Positions 33,896-46,494 of a stretch of DNA of 64,000 nucleotides are shown piece after piece (positions within the stretch are counted from its first letter, which is position 1; every line of letters starts with the position of its first letter). The notes under the pieces were generated by a model. That model was given only the letters and a program-made list of their open reading frames with translations. It had not been told where the DNA came from and ran no database searches. Origin of the DNA: Chelonoidis abingdonii. Lineage: Eukaryota; Chordata; Testudines; Testudinidae. The stretch is taken from positions 86,697,111-86,761,110 of the forward strand of contig NC_133770.1 of NCBI RefSeq assembly GCF_003597395.2, given 5' to 3'. Position numbers and translations under genes: made by a program.

Positions 33896-36800
33896 TGAGG
33901 CTTAACCAAAAAAAAGACATGACATCTGACACCAAATGTGAACACGATGCTTCCTCAATCTGCTTCAAACACAAGTTGTGGCAACTCTGAACTTACCCAT
34001 TTCCTGTAGTTTGGTACTGTTTACAAAAGGAATGCAAAATGAACCAAAATCCAGCCCCAGCCTTCTTCCCGAACTTGGCTACTTGCAGAGTTCTGCTCTG
34101 AAGTCTTACTTACATGAGAAAGTGTTTTTTGGTATAACCCAAAGTGTGAATTTAAAACAATATAGTTATACTGGTATAATTAGAGCCCTGCGCAGATACA
34201 AAATTGGTATTCGCATCTGATCCGCAAACATGGTCCAGAGATGCGTATATCTGCAGGTTTGCATGACTCTAGGTATAACTGTTTGTGTGGACACTTATCC
34301 TGGTACAAGAGTTGCTTCTTTTCGGGTTTGGCTTATGCTGTTTGGGATGGGGTTTAAGCTAACCAAATAAAGCCACTCATCTATACTGTAATAAGACTCT
34401 TCATATGATGGGGAATACCAGTATATCTATATTGATATAATGGGTACAACTTTCCCATGCATATAAGCCCACATAACTCACATCTTAAACTCTTCAAACG
34501 CTCCTACCTCCTTTATATCCAGACAGGGTAATAAACCACCATAACAAATGTGAGCAAAACATATTTAACATATTTCAGGAGGATCATCACATGCCAAAAG
34601 GATAACATTTTCAGGCAATTCTACAGGCACTTCATAGTCAATTAAAAGACGTGATCAATGAGTAGTCCTTGTTAAGACGAGCATCAATGATTAAGTCAGA
34701 TAAGGAAATGAAAGTGCTATAGTTACTCACTCACCTTAATGGCTTTACCTATTATATTTTAAATACTGTTATTTATAAACTGAAGTTGCTGGCTAAAATT
34801 AGTGAGATTTTTAAAGACCTAGGGATCTACAAAGGGATCTGCAAGCATATACAAGCCTATATTCCCATATGGAGTCCCACTGACTTCAAAAGGGTTCTTC
34901 TCAAGGATCTCTTTGAAGGATCAGGATCCAAAACTGGTCTTGTAACCTGACTCTCCCATTTTAAAAAGTGAAGTGATTGAATATAATCATACTTTGTAGA
35001 ATCTGAAACAAAATCTTTTGAAGTCTTTCTGCTGTATGTGTTCCATTAATTTTAGGATTAAACTATGCTTAAATCTTCCAAGGATTTAATTAGTTTAATA
35101 TTTTAATATGTAACCGAAGAATAACTCCACCAAAACAAATATGAACATTTAAAAGCTCAAACTCAGAGACAGAATTATAAATTAAAACTAAAAGGTATAC
35201 ATGTGACTACAAATAGAAATGTGTTCAACAATTGCTTTAATTCATGAATTTCTCATCTGCTTTCTAATGATTGTTTTTGAGAAATTCTACAAAATTAAGA
35301 AGAATTCTTGATGAAAATCTGGAGTTATACATAGTTGATAGATTAAAAATCTAGACTAAAACACCTATCTAAACAATATTCAGAGATAGCTTTAATAATT
35401 TGGATATCAAAAGTAAACTACAAATAGACAAGCTCTGAAATATATCAACTAATTTTGAGATTCTCTTAGTACATGTTGAGAATAGTATGCAAAATAATTT
35501 TAGCTAAATTAAGACAAAATGAGATTACCCAGTTTAGACATTATGCTATAGTTGCCTGTACTAGACTACACTGTATTTGTAAATGACGATTTGGCCAGTT
35601 AACTTTTTCAGTCTCAATACAAAGACATTTTCATTATAAGAACATGCATAAAGTTCAACTACACCACCATACATTTTACATGAGCACTGATATATAAAAT
35701 ATAAAACTGTATCGAAACTGTTTTACAGCACAAGTTGAAGTCTGTGAGGTTAGCAGTGTTAAAACTTGTACTTCAGTTTCTAATAGGGTAACTACACAAT
35801 TGATTGACTGGCTTTAAAAAGAGAATAGCACTGAACTCCTAATCACCAGCATCATTAGTTTTAGTATTGAAATTTACCTACAGAAAAATCCAAATTCTCC
35901 AGATTTTATAGAATTAATGTTATATGCAATGATTTGGATTCATATAGCCTAAAATGAAGGCCACATAACGCATTTGTGACCTGTGCAGTTTTTATTAACC
36001 ATCTTTTATTCTGATTGATTTTTCTCCCCCAATGGATGTAATAAAAGCTACTCAAGAAAGGAAGTTGGACTAGAAAACATACACGATGACTCGATAGTTA
36101 CCTTAGCAAAATGTTGGCAGTAGTTCTAAAATGGAAATGTTAATATACATTTTAGATATGTGGAGGTAAAACATTTCCAATACCACTATTTATGCCTTCT
36201 AACAGTATTCTGCTAATGTGTACAAAATATACTTTATTCACATAACATACTGATATTGAATTTCAGATAGGAGGTCACATTCATTAGTTTCATATGGTAT
36301 AAAGGTAAGATAGTAGGGGCATGGAAGGGTAAGGATTTAGCAGAAAATGATATCAACAGGAGGGTGTAAGATGGTAAGATAATGCCATGGGAGATGTGCT
36401 TTATCTTACTCCCTCTATTTGGTTTCTTTTCCCATTACAAGCCTGTCTATCCCCCCTCAGAATTTAAGATATACCAACTTAAATACTCATTAACTTTACA
36501 TCACTATTTACATCCCTATTGAAGTTTAAAATCTTCCTGCTCACATACATTTGTGCATTTACGATTTAAGGGTTTTTAAAAAAACAAACCATACCAATTA
36601 TTTATTGTAGTTTTCTATATATTTTATTAATGGAACAAAATCCTGCATTTTTCTGGGTACACTATTATCATAATGCTCATCAATATCTCTTTGTGTACAA
36701 TATTTTTTCTGTTATACAATTGAGACGGTTTCTTCTGTAACCATTTTTCTTTTAAATTTTTTGGGGGAGATTTTAGCACTCCTAAAAGACACTGGATGAG

Positions 36801-36920
36801 AACCTCTTGAAACTATAGTTATCTAAATCTCCATAACACAGGAATAGCAAGGGCTGCTGCAGTGCAAGCTTCCCCCCAGAAAAGCCTAATGAATGTTCTT
36901 CAATTCTAACTTGGAAAAGA
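33896..36920. other. Non-coding AT-rich stretch
   Basis: No gene supported. It contains the 91-bp hAT element at 34181. The rest is AT-rich with short, random open frames. Confidence 0.7.
34181..34271. mobile_element. hAT-type MITE, 91 bp
   Basis: The ends are TAGAGCCCTGC on the left and GCATGACTCTA on the right, whose complement is TAGAGTCATGC. The flanks GGTATAAT and GGTATAAC make an 8-bp duplication with one difference. TAGAG ends are found in hAT transposons. Confidence 0.75.
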
Positions 36921-37078
36921 AACTGTTGCTTACTGTAATTATGGTTCTTCAAGATGTGATGAGGATGTGTATTCCACTTAAATATGTGCACACCCACCTA
37001 CCTGGAGCTGGAGAATTTTGCCTAGTAATACTCAGAAGAGAGCGCTCATGCCTCGTGCTCATAGCTCCCCGCCCTTGG

Positions 37079-37264
37079 CTATCTGAGGCAGTGCCTCCTC
37101 GACCCCCCAAGTTCCTTCACATTGAATGCCGAAAGACTAGATTCCAGTGCAGCGGGGACAGAGGGTGGGTCGTGGAATAGGTCCAATATTGACATGTCAC
37201 TGAGGAACGTTATTGATGTAGCTTGAACTCTCGCAGAATGAGGTTGCACCCACTGAGGAGACAT
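37079..37264 (-). pseudogene. DIRS E tyrosine recombinase, short C-terminal remnant
   Basis: QPHSARVQATSITFLSDMSI keeps the HxxR catalytic box and the following helix. The catalytic-tyrosine segment is frameshifted away and the rest of the gene is missing; the preceding sequence (37273 on) is already the polymerase C-terminal domain. Confidence 0.75.
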
Positions 37265-37272
37265 AGTTGAAG

Positions 37273-38200
37273 TTATTTCATATGCAGTCTTAATACAGGA
37301 TGTTTAGAGATCATCTGTGAAGAGACAGCTTGTGACGACTGGGATGATTGTGATTCTGCGTGAGGAAGGGTTATGGGAAGCTGAATCCACAACACAAGAA
37401 GGTCAGAGAACCAATATGGACTTGCACAGGCTGGGGCAATGAGGATGAGCTTGGCCTGAACCACTTTCAGCTTGAAAATGACCTGTGGAATGATCAGGAT
37501 CAGAGGAAAAGTGTGCAGAAGAGCCAGCTGCCTGCTGAGATGGAAGGGAGCCCAGACTGATACCCTCTAGAGAGAAGAACAGAAGGCATTTTCTGTTTTC
37601 TCTTGTAGCAAACAGGTTGAATGTCAGAATGTTCCAAGCTGCAAAGATGACCTGCAGGGCACTTGTCTTAAGGGACCACTCATGACTCAAGGAATAATTT
37701 CTGCTGATGTCCATGAGATGATTCAGTTTGCTGGGAAATTGATTGGCTCTTGGAGTCATACGTTCCTCAATGCCGAACTGACACAACCTGACTGCCTTTT
37801 GGCAGAGCACCCTGGAGTGTGCTCCCCTTTTCCTGTCACATAATAAATCATGGTGGTATTATTCATAAGTGTGCAAAACACTGAGCCCAAATATGATTCA
37901 GGAAAGTGTGACAGGCATTGTTGATGGCCCAAAGTTCCAGCTCATTGATCTTCACTGAGGCCTTCTGCACTGACAACAGACCTTGAACTTTCAGCAACCC
38001 CAGATGTGTTCCCCAGCCCATCAGGGAGGCATTGCTGACAACAGACCTGATTGGTAGGAGCTGGACAAATTGAATGCCCTGGGATATAATTTCCAGAAGC
38101 ATCCACCACTGCAGGGAATCCAGGATCAGTTGGAGGTAGATGGACTAATCTGTCCAAGGTGTAGAGAGTCAAATGGTAAACTATCCTGAGCCACATTCGA
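37273..38200 (-). pseudogene. DIRS E RNase H and polymerase C-terminal domain
   Basis: RNase H features lie in 38102-37863: RSVVSNASLMGWGTHLGLLK, KASVKINELELWAINNACHT. Then come NLFATRENRKCLLFFSLEG (37640-37560) and the C-terminal KLILIAPACASPYWFSDLLV (37460-37400). In the RNase H, the aspartate of the TDAS motif is replaced (SNAS), which would remove a metal ligand. Several frame changes are present. Confidence 0.78.
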
Positions 38201-38319
38201 AAAGGTCAAAGATGCAACCCTGTGAGCAAGACCCACCTGTGTGCAAGGAAACGTGTGGCCCAAGAGTATCAGGCACATCTGAACTGTAGTGGAAGGCTGA
38301 AACTGCAGACCGAGGTGAA

Positions 38320-38707
38320 TCACCTGAAAATGGTCAGACAGTAAAAACACTCGAACTGACACAGTCTATTAGGGCCCCAATGAACTATTTTCTGAACAGG
38401 AATCAAAGCTGACTTCCCAGTGTTTAGGATGAGACCCAGTTGAGTAAGTGCAGCATAGTCTATATGAGAAAGAACTTGCCCTCTGGATTTGCCCGTCAGC
38501 AGCCAGTTGTTTAGATACAGGAAGATATGGGTTCCCTTCTTTCTGAAGTACACTGTCACCATAAACATACACCATGGAACTATTTCCACCGCTCCCAATG
38601 TTAGCGAAGAACTGACCAGCTCGATGAGCAGTGTCTTGTGAGAAGGATCCCTGAAGAGGGATGGGGAAGGAGGTGGAAAAGGGGCGTGGAGAGGAACTGG
38701 ATTGCAC
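38320..38707 (-). pseudogene. DIRS E reverse transcriptase, C-terminal part
   Basis: Two frames carry the end of the palm: FRKKGTHIFLYLNNWLLTGK and then LTQLGLILNTGKSALIPVQK. Motif C, normally Y-L-D-D, reads Y-L-N-N, so both catalytic aspartates are lost. The upstream palm (motifs A and B) is largely deleted and the piece joins gag N-terminal sequence near 38730. Confidence 0.78.
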
Positions 38708-38739
38708 AGACCAATCTGACAGTGTCTAGGACCCAGCTG

Positions 38740-38993
38740 TCAGAGGTAATTGAGTGCCAAGCACTGTAAATATGGGCCAGCCAGCCCCCAAAGAGACGGG
38801 GATGAAGAGGGCGGAGTAACTACTGGACCAGTGCTCTTGAACAATCTACAAACAGAACGATGCTCTTTAAGGTGGGTCTTCCCAAGACAAAGCAAGCACA
38901 GCATATGGAGATTGCCCCTCCACACAAAGGACAGAGTTTATACCCCAGTGAAGGCATCACCAGGGAACACCATCTACTAACGACTAACACTAA
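38740..38993 (-). pseudogene. DIRS E gag-like ORF1, N-terminal remnant
   Basis: HMLCLLCLGKTHLKEHRSVC, followed by RLFK, keeps the CLG-x-x-H part of the zinc-binding unit seen in B and C. The rest of gag is missing; an internal deletion fuses it to reverse transcriptase sequence. The MITE inserted at 38994 separates it from its terminal repeat. Confidence 0.65.
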
Positions 38994-39679
38994 GGGCAAG
39001 ACTATACTACAAAATTAAGTCGACCTTAAGTTACATCAACTTATTGCCACTGCAGTAATTAAACTGATTTTGCATGCCCACACTATGATCCCTGTGTCAG
39101 TGGTGCATGTCCTCACTAAAAGTCCTTGAATCGATGTAACTGTCAGTGTGCAGCACTGTGGGACAGCTTCTGAAGGGCAGCAGTCAATGTAAGCAATGCA
39201 GTGTCTACATTGACACTGCATCGACCTAACTACTTAACTTAAATGCTACACCTCTCGTGGAAGTAGAGTTATTAAACCAGTGAAGTGGATGAGTTACATT
39301 GGTGGGAGCTGCATTTTAGCATAGATATTTACAGCGTTAGATTGATGTAAGGCAACTTACATTGATCTAACTGTAATGTAACTAACTAGCTATATATAAT
39401 AAGCTAGGCTAAGTCTAAGGCCTGGTCATAGGGCTTAAGTTGATGCAGTTAGGTCAGTGCAGACACTGTGTTGCTTACATTAATTGTTGCTGCCTTTCAG
39501 AAACCATCCTACAATCTCCCCCACATACTAGCAATTAAATCAGTGCAAATGCTCCGGGTGAGGATCTGCACAGCCAACACAAGGAGCATAGCGTGGCTAT
39601 GTAAAACCGCTTCAATTACTGCAGTGGCTGTACGTCAACATAACTTAGGTTGACTTCATTTTGTAGTGTAGACTTGCCC
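38994..39679. mobile_element. Harbinger-like foldback MITE, 686 bp
   Basis: The terminal inverted repeats are GGGCAAGACTATACTACAAA on the left and, as complement of the right, GGGCAAGTCTACACTACAAA, both followed by AT-rich AAGTCGACC / AAGTCAACC. The target duplication is TAA on both sides (38991-38993, 39680-39682), the 3-bp TWA duplication of PIF/Harbinger. The two halves are broadly inverted (for example GCAATGCAGTGTC near 39196 faces GACACTGTGTTGC near 39463). No coding capacity. Its ends resemble those of the autonomous element at 59772. Confidence 0.88.
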
Positions 39680-39928
39680 TAAATGTGAGGTTGTGAGACT
39701 ACAACCACACAGAGCTCCAACTCCAGCCACAGGCGGTGAGAAGGAACTGTATGTGGGGGAGGGGCGGGGGGAGGGCTGGGCAGGGCTGCCTCATATAACG
39801 AGGGGTGGAGCCACAGCCACGAGATGCAAGCACCGCCCATTTATGGGTATTGCTAGGCAAAAGCCTCTAGTTCTGGCACACACACCCCTGAGTGTCATAC
39901 ACATCTGCAACTGCTCGAAGAAGACCCA

Positions 39929-42829
39929 TGTTTATAATTTGTTCTGGCTAACACTTCATAAGAGATAGTGCAGAAACAACCTAATATTTATTCCATTCTC
40001 AATACTTCTTTTGGAAAAGTACCTATACTCAGACTCCTCTGGAAGAACCCTAGGCTCTTCTTCCAGCAAATGCATCTCCAACCTTGTCTTTCTCCTTGGA
40101 CACTCAATTCTTCAGATCCTGGTTTTCTTACTAAAGTTACTTATTGTTGTAAAATATTTTCATTTTATTAAAAAACACCACCTTATTTCTGTTTTTTGTC
40201 CGTTTCCCTAAAGTATTCAGAGAAGGCGTTTGCAATTCTGGAATGTATGCACACATTCTTCTATGTTTAATATTTATCGAAGAAAAAAAATCAGAAAATT
40301 TATAACCCACAGATTTTGTTTTCTATTAAGTTTAATCAAAACCAATAATCAAATACAGCAGCCTTCTGAAAATACATCCATTCTATATATTTTCTCTGAT
40401 TATTTTTGACAATACTCAAGTTCAGTGAAGTGGCATGGTGCCTGAATTTTTTTTAGTCATCAAAACTTTAGGTATAAAATTTATGGAGGACTGCATTGCT
40501 CAGGTGATTGGTAATGGGAGCTTGCCCTGTCGAGGCCTCCAGTACAAATCTAACCCTAGGGTTAGTAGGGAATGAAAGTTTCAGTGTGACAGCTGCTTAG
40601 CCTGTGTGAAAGGAATTGGAAGTCTATCCAAGCTGAGTGGATGTACGCTCATGACAACACAGTTATGCTCACAAGTATTGTCAATTTAGTGCAAATTGCC
40701 ACCTTTTATGGCAGTTTCAGCACAGAGGCCAAGGACTGAGTGAACATACAGAATTAACTATCCTCACGCCCACAAAAGTTGTCCAGTGCCCAAAGACTCT
40801 CTCTGCTTACTGCACCCAAATGGTGAAGGTAAAGGAAGGAGAGGCTCCAACCACAGAGGAGCAGTTGCCAACCTGGTAGGCCTTGCAAAAGTGCTCTGGC
40901 AAGGGCTGCACCAAAGCATTCCTAGCCCCCATCTTAGTGTGAAGACAGGTCCATGCTGGCCCCCCACTAATTCTCTGGAGGCTGAGAAGTCAGTACACAC
41001 CAAGGCCATAGAAGAGGCAGCTGGCTACAGAAGAGCCATGACAACATCACCTCAAACATGGGGAAGACTGGTGCCACAGTCCAGGCAGTTTTCCCCCTGC
41101 CATCCTATTTTGGGAATAAACCATTCCTACAGAGCAGAAAATTCCATATCCTGATGGATGGACATAGAGAAGGAGTGGAAAGTTTGGGGCAAGCTACTCC
41201 TGAGAATGGGCAATCTTGGGAATACTATAGGAAAAATTATTAATAATTATTATTGGAGCCAAAATTCTAGCAGCTGAGCAGTCCATTCATCCGTGTGGAC
41301 AAACCCATTAGTCCCAGACACAGGGAGATACAAGCAGAAGTAAATGGCGTAGTAAAGTACCAAACACTGATTTGCTAAGTCAAACTTTTGTAGTACAATG
41401 TATTTCAAACTCTGCAAAGCAAAGTTGCAGATTCTGACTCTGGAACTTTATTGATTTAGCAAAAAAGTCAACACTCAAACCACACAACAGGAAAAAAGGT
41501 CTTGTGCTGAAAACTGGGACACTGCTCAGGGTGCAAACAAACTCTCTCTCTTCTTTTGTTCTTCACATCAAAGTTACAGTTTCCTAGAGTAACATGGTTT
41601 AGGCTTGGAATGAGGAGACTGGGTTTCTATTTCCAATTATCTCACTGGCTCTCTATGTCACACTATACAAGTCAGTTAACAACTCTAGATGTCAATTTAC
41701 CCATCTGTAAAATGGGTAAAATAATATCTACCTTTCAGGAAATGGTGAGACCTACTGAATGTTTATATAGAATTTTGAGATCTTTAGATGAAAGGCAATA
41801 TGTAAATTATTATTGTTATGCTCTTATCTGTTGCCAAACAACTAAGAATCAATTATCCAACCTCATCTCCTTTCCCACTCAGACTGACCTGTCCTGTGTG
41901 TCTTCACGCGCACACAACAAAACAAAACAGTTTAAAAGTCTTAGAATCTTTCTTGCTCTTCCATAACTGACAGGTAATTTTCCAAGGTCAGCTAGGGAGA
42001 ACTGTTTATTACAAGCATAAGTTTCTTCCTTTCACATCAAAAAGAGGTCAGAGAGAACAATAGCTATCATAAATTGCTCCCTCAGTCTGTCCTCCCAGCT
42101 AAATAAAGATCAAGTTTACTACAATTGCATGCAAGTCTCAAAATCTTCTCTGGTTGACTAGATTTGGTCTGATAGGGAAGTAAATGCTCCACTTTAAAAG
42201 TCTAGGGAATTTCTGAGCCTAGTCCACTGGAAGAGGGGGAAGGAGGATTGCCATATATGGGTATAACTCAAGTAACTCTTAATACCAAATGGCAAGGGAG
42301 TGCAGAGGGATTACAGGGATCTCTTGGGTCTGCAAAGAATGTCATGTGAAGTCTCAAATGAAAGCCAGTGTCACACTGGTCATCTATATTATTGTGGAAT
42401 CTCTCTCTCTCTCATACACACAAAATATGTTTTTAAAGCCTGTATCAAGGAACTGGTCACCAGCAAGGAGGATGAGGGCAGGGGAGATAGATCTCTATCC
42501 GGGGGTATACATCAAAGTTTTGCTCCACTATGGAAGGCTAAGATGACATCCTGGCAACTTTCACTGGAGATGTAAAACGACAGCGATTTTGCTTCCTGAA
42601 AAAAGGGCCTCAACCATCCCTGGTTGAAAGTGCTTAGAAAGTATTTTATGATTTCATTTTATATTAACTGTTCACTTCCAATATCCTTATTCAAGAAATA
42701 GTGAGTCTATTCTTTAACAATAAATATTTTTACTGTGAAAACATGAATAAGTTTAAGTGCTGTGATGTTAAGCATAACAATGGTCCTGAGTTAAGTCTTA
42801 CAAGCTGACGTTTACAGTTCCTTTCGGAA
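39929..42829. other. Non-coding stretch
   Basis: No gene supported. It contains a MIR-like SINE (41608) and a CT-rich microsatellite near 42394-42413. A block at 40490-40680 has a faint tRNA-like TGCTCAGGTG phrase but no second promoter box, so I do not call it. Confidence 0.65.
41608..41815 (+). mobile_element. MIR-like SINE
   Basis: The order of phrases is that of MIR: GGAATGAGGAGACTGGGTTT, CTCACTGGCTCTCTATG, CAAGTCAGTTAAC, CCCATCTGTAAAATGGGTA, and TTTTGAGATCTTTAGATG. It is close to full length, with the CORE region intact. MIR elements are old amniote SINEs and are inactive. Confidence 0.85.
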
Positions 42830-43088
42830 CAGCAGTCCTGGTAATTCTGTGAATGTTCAGGGAATAAGGGGCTGGACACCACAGGGGATACCCAGAGAAT
42901 TTGGGTATTAGCATGTGCCTGTCACATCTGAACAGACACAGCAAGGCCTGCAGAGGCCTGGAAGATCGTGCTTATGCTGCCAGAAGCTGTTTTCAGGGAG
43001 CTGATCTACAGCAGGCACAGACAAGACTGATTCACACTAAGGGCAGGTAGTGGTGAGGTGCCTCACAACCATGGGTACCTTCAGAGAG
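42830..43088 (+). mobile_element. LTR-type repeat fragment, second copy
   Basis: The end of this block (42997-43088) matches bases 1-92 of the window, starting GGAGCTGATC. The longer upstream part (GGGGCTGGACACCACAGGGG, GCAAGGCCTGCAGAGGCCTG) resembles the R/U5 side of a retroviral LTR. Termini and target duplications were not found. Confidence 0.5.
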
Positions 43089-44025
43089 TGTTCCAATGGA
43101 AACTCGGGCAACTACAAAACCTCTCTTAGGAAAACAGCATGCTGAAAAAGGAAAATTTTCCCCTTAATTTCCACACCCAAGCAGTGTAAGATATCTATGA
43201 CATTTTCACGGGCCAACAGCCATACAGACAATTTTCAGCTAGTTAAGGTTCTCTTTATTTTCTAGAAACTATTTTGAGACCATATTTGATCAACTTGTGA
43301 AATGAAAACTAAATTACTGACTGACTCCAATTTCTCCCATTTCTACACAATGGACCTCAGATATCAAAGGTTACTGTTTCAAATAAAGGTTATCTTTTGA
43401 AACAAAAGAATCAAAAATCTTTTCTCCTAAATCTGAAACAGATTTCTACAATTAACTCTACTGAGATTGTAGCTAGGGATCTTTTATATACCGTATGTCC
43501 TTCTAAAAATGTATTTTGTTGGCAATCAGCAAAATGCCAGAGTTTTGAGAGTTAAACTTCAAGTGTCAGTCTGTTGTGCGCCTTCCTATGAAACATCTGA
43601 TTCATGTATTTTACCGTGACTTTCTTCAGTTACTATTTATCAGTAGGACTTACACCAGGTCAGTACTAACCATGTTGTGTAATCTTTGTTTTTATTGTTT
43701 ATATCTGCCACAAGAACTGCTCCTCAAAGATTTATATATATATGAATGTATATAAAACATCACGACAGCAATATTCTGAATGCTACTGGAAAAATCTGTC
43801 TTCAATGAACAGTTTTTGGGTTTTTTTTTTTTTTTAAATAAAGAAGAGTTTATCTGGGTTATTTCGTATTAAAGTGATTTATAATAATAGGCAGTGAAAT
43901 AAATCACAGCAATGAAAAAGAGAAGATGAAAATACTTAAACCTAAGCAGGAGAAAATCAAAGCTGATTCAGAACCACATTAATGAACAACTTCTACCTTG
44001 AGTAAGATTAAATTTCAAGGAAGTT
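43089..44025. other. Non-coding stretch
   Basis: AT-rich with a poly-T tract near 43821-43834. Nothing recognised. Confidence 0.65.
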
Positions 44026-44200
44026 ACCATAATAGTTCAGTGGATTGAGCATTGGCCTGCTAAACCCAGGGTTGTGAGCTCAATCCTTGAGGGGGCCACT
44101 TAGGGATCTGGGGTAAAATCAGTACTTGGTCCTGCCAGTGAAGGCAGGGAGCTGGACTCGATGACCTTTTGGGGTCCCTTCCAGTTCTATGAGATAGGTA
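44026..44200 (+). mobile_element. tRNA-derived SINE with CR1-like tail
   Basis: The head (ATAGTTCAGTGGATTGAGCA, then GGGTTGTGAGCTCAATCCTT) holds a worn box A and box B of an RNA polymerase III promoter and looks like a tRNA. A linker follows, then a tail (CTGGACTCGATGACC, GGGTCCCTTCCAGTTCTATG) that matches the 3' end of the CR1 copies in this window. Such tails let SINEs borrow the CR1 reverse transcriptase. This is the known cryptodiran SINE type. Confidence 0.9.
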
Positions 44201-46494
44201 TATCTCTAATTATTATTATAATAAAGAAGTATGCAATAGGCTTGATCTCCATAAATCACACATATTTTTGTATTCATCAAAAGCACACTAACACAACATA
44301 ACATTTCCCTAGTATGAGTTTGTGAATATAACACAAGTAAAAGGGGAATGAGAGAGAGCTGGGAATGATCAATGATATACTGATATGGTATCAATATTTT
44401 AACAAGCAGTTCCAAATTCACTCTCTTTAGCCTGTGAGGAACCTTACATTTATGACTGCACAGTGTGTGTATGTAGGGAGGGAAGGAAAATGTGGAGTCT
44501 GCCTATGTTTTCTTTGGAAATGTTTTGAAGCTACCTTTCACTGGTACAATCTGAGCCATCTTAAAAGGCCAACCATTTGTTCTTAGGAGCATTATTACAA
44601 ACCTGATCTAGCAGAGACGTTCTATTAGTATTGAAGAGGGGACTGAATTGTATTAGAAACAAGGAAATCAACACAACATTCCCCTCTCAGATGGGCGTGC
44701 AGAAGTTTAAGGAGGTGCTGCTGGAAGCCATCGCCATTGCACCAGTGAAGCTGGTGACAATTAAGTGAAGAATACCAATCTTTAAGTATATTAGCCTCTG
44801 AGCATGGGATTAACAAGTGAAATTTCTTCCATTATTGGGATAATTGCCGCTTCCTCTGAAGAGTCTGGTAGTGACCACTTGCCTGACCACTACTGTGATC
44901 TCATTAATAGTCACAGTTCCTGTGTTCCTCTTAGCCCCTGTGTAGTTTCCAATTGCACCACTGGAAGAACTACAGCAGATGAATTGTCACTTACATAAAA
45001 TTTCAGACAAGAGAAAAATGGACCTTTGAACAATTTCTGCAACATATAAGATGTAAACATACTTATCATATGAAATACACAAGCCTTTTCATCTCTTTTT
45101 ATATTGTACTCTTTTTTTTTTTTTTTAACTGTGTTTGATTTCCCGCATATCCATCTTGCAATACCTCAAGCAGTAACACAATACCCAGCTGCAAGTGCAT
45201 GTCTGTGGATTGTTTTAGAAATAGTCCTTCTATACGCCAGTAACATGAGCTATCTACAAGTGTTTTATGATCTTTTATACAAGAAAAACTATATTTGGGG
45301 GATGCAAATTAATATTCTCAATTTAACCTGTGATTACCCAAAATATGCTCCTGGACTTTTAGTACCAAAAGAAGAGGAGCTAAAGGCAGGTATCTGGAGT
45401 TGTCAGGAATAGCATTATCAGCATAAACATAGTATGTGAAGGCAGTTTTCTGAAACTATACAATGAAACCAAACTGATGCTGTCTAGTAGTAATGGAGAT
45501 TATTTCTTTGCTGATGGATAACAAGTATGCAATAAGTACTCATTAAAACTCAAAGCTGACTAGGATCTGAAGAAGGGAATTCCTTTGCTCATGAAAGGAA
45601 ATCTTTGCTATGGTAAATAACTGATGACATTACATATATAAGTCTGTATGTTAAGTATATGCTAGAGTTTTCTACGCTGCTAGATATCATGAAGCTGAAC
45701 AACCTGAGGAGACTCATACAACTCATATATATAAAGGCATGCGTATATAAGTGACCCATTTATGAACAGAATTTAACCATTTTTTAATTGCAGTCATTGT
45801 ATGCTACACAAATTTGCTTAAAGCTGTTTAAAATTAAATATAAAATGTGTTCTTACCAAAATAACTTGGAAGAATACTGGAACAAGATTACTTTCTTCAA
45901 CAAGGCTGTAAAAAATAATTAAAACACATTTTTATGTATATTAATGATCTGTTACTTAAGACAATGAACTTACACAGGGAGCAGTGCAGCACAAGTCTTT
46001 GATGCTAAAATCTGTGACCTAGAACCTCATTCTTTGACTAACTTTTCATAAAGATGAATTCCACTCCAGTTATTAAAAATAGAAACAGCAATGTAATTCT
46101 TCAGTGGAAATTACTCCTTGGTCTGGCCTTACTGATGTGAGGCAAATGAGTGGAACAATAAGAAAATTAATATTTGTAAAATGGCAGAAATTAATTAAAA
46201 CTCAGAAACACATTATCAAACAGGCAATGTAGATGGTAAAATAATTCGAACTAATAGACCACAAAGCATACAGTGAATTTATAAGCACACAGTGAATTTT
46301 GTATGTATGCCCAATTAACTATCTTCTCTACTCTAAAATAATAATGTCCAATGAATTTGCAGCATTTTTTTTTTTAAAAGTGTTGGAAACTGATCAGCCA
46401 GCATATTCTAAATATTTTCTCCATAAAAATGAGATACAGATCGTATATTAGAAGAGGGGAATATTCAGAAAAAGGACAACAGCAACAACAATTA

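Larger units (their letters stand above)
36921..39928 (-). mobile_element. DIRS retrotransposon E, internally deleted, split by a MITE
   Basis: The left end near 36921 (TTATGGTTCTTCAAGATGTG) and the right end (complement of CTGCTCGAAGAAGACCC, 39912-39928) are inverted repeats; shared inner phrases include TTTTGCCTAG and CTGAGGCAG-type and CCAAGTTCCTTC-type blocks. Between them on the minus strand lie a gag N-terminal piece, reverse transcriptase, RNase H and a short recombinase tail, with deletions at each join. Terminal sequence differs from A/D and B/C, so this is a third DIRS lineage. A 686-bp Harbinger-like MITE is inserted in its 5' leader. Confidence 0.8.

Noticed and set aside
40490..40680. 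A further tRNA-derived SINE
   Set aside because: Only a weak box A-like phrase; no box B and no CR1-like tail.
45104..45412. Possible small membrane protein, 102 residues
   Set aside because: The hydrophobic start comes from a poly-T tract (poly-Phe), with no domain or expression signal.
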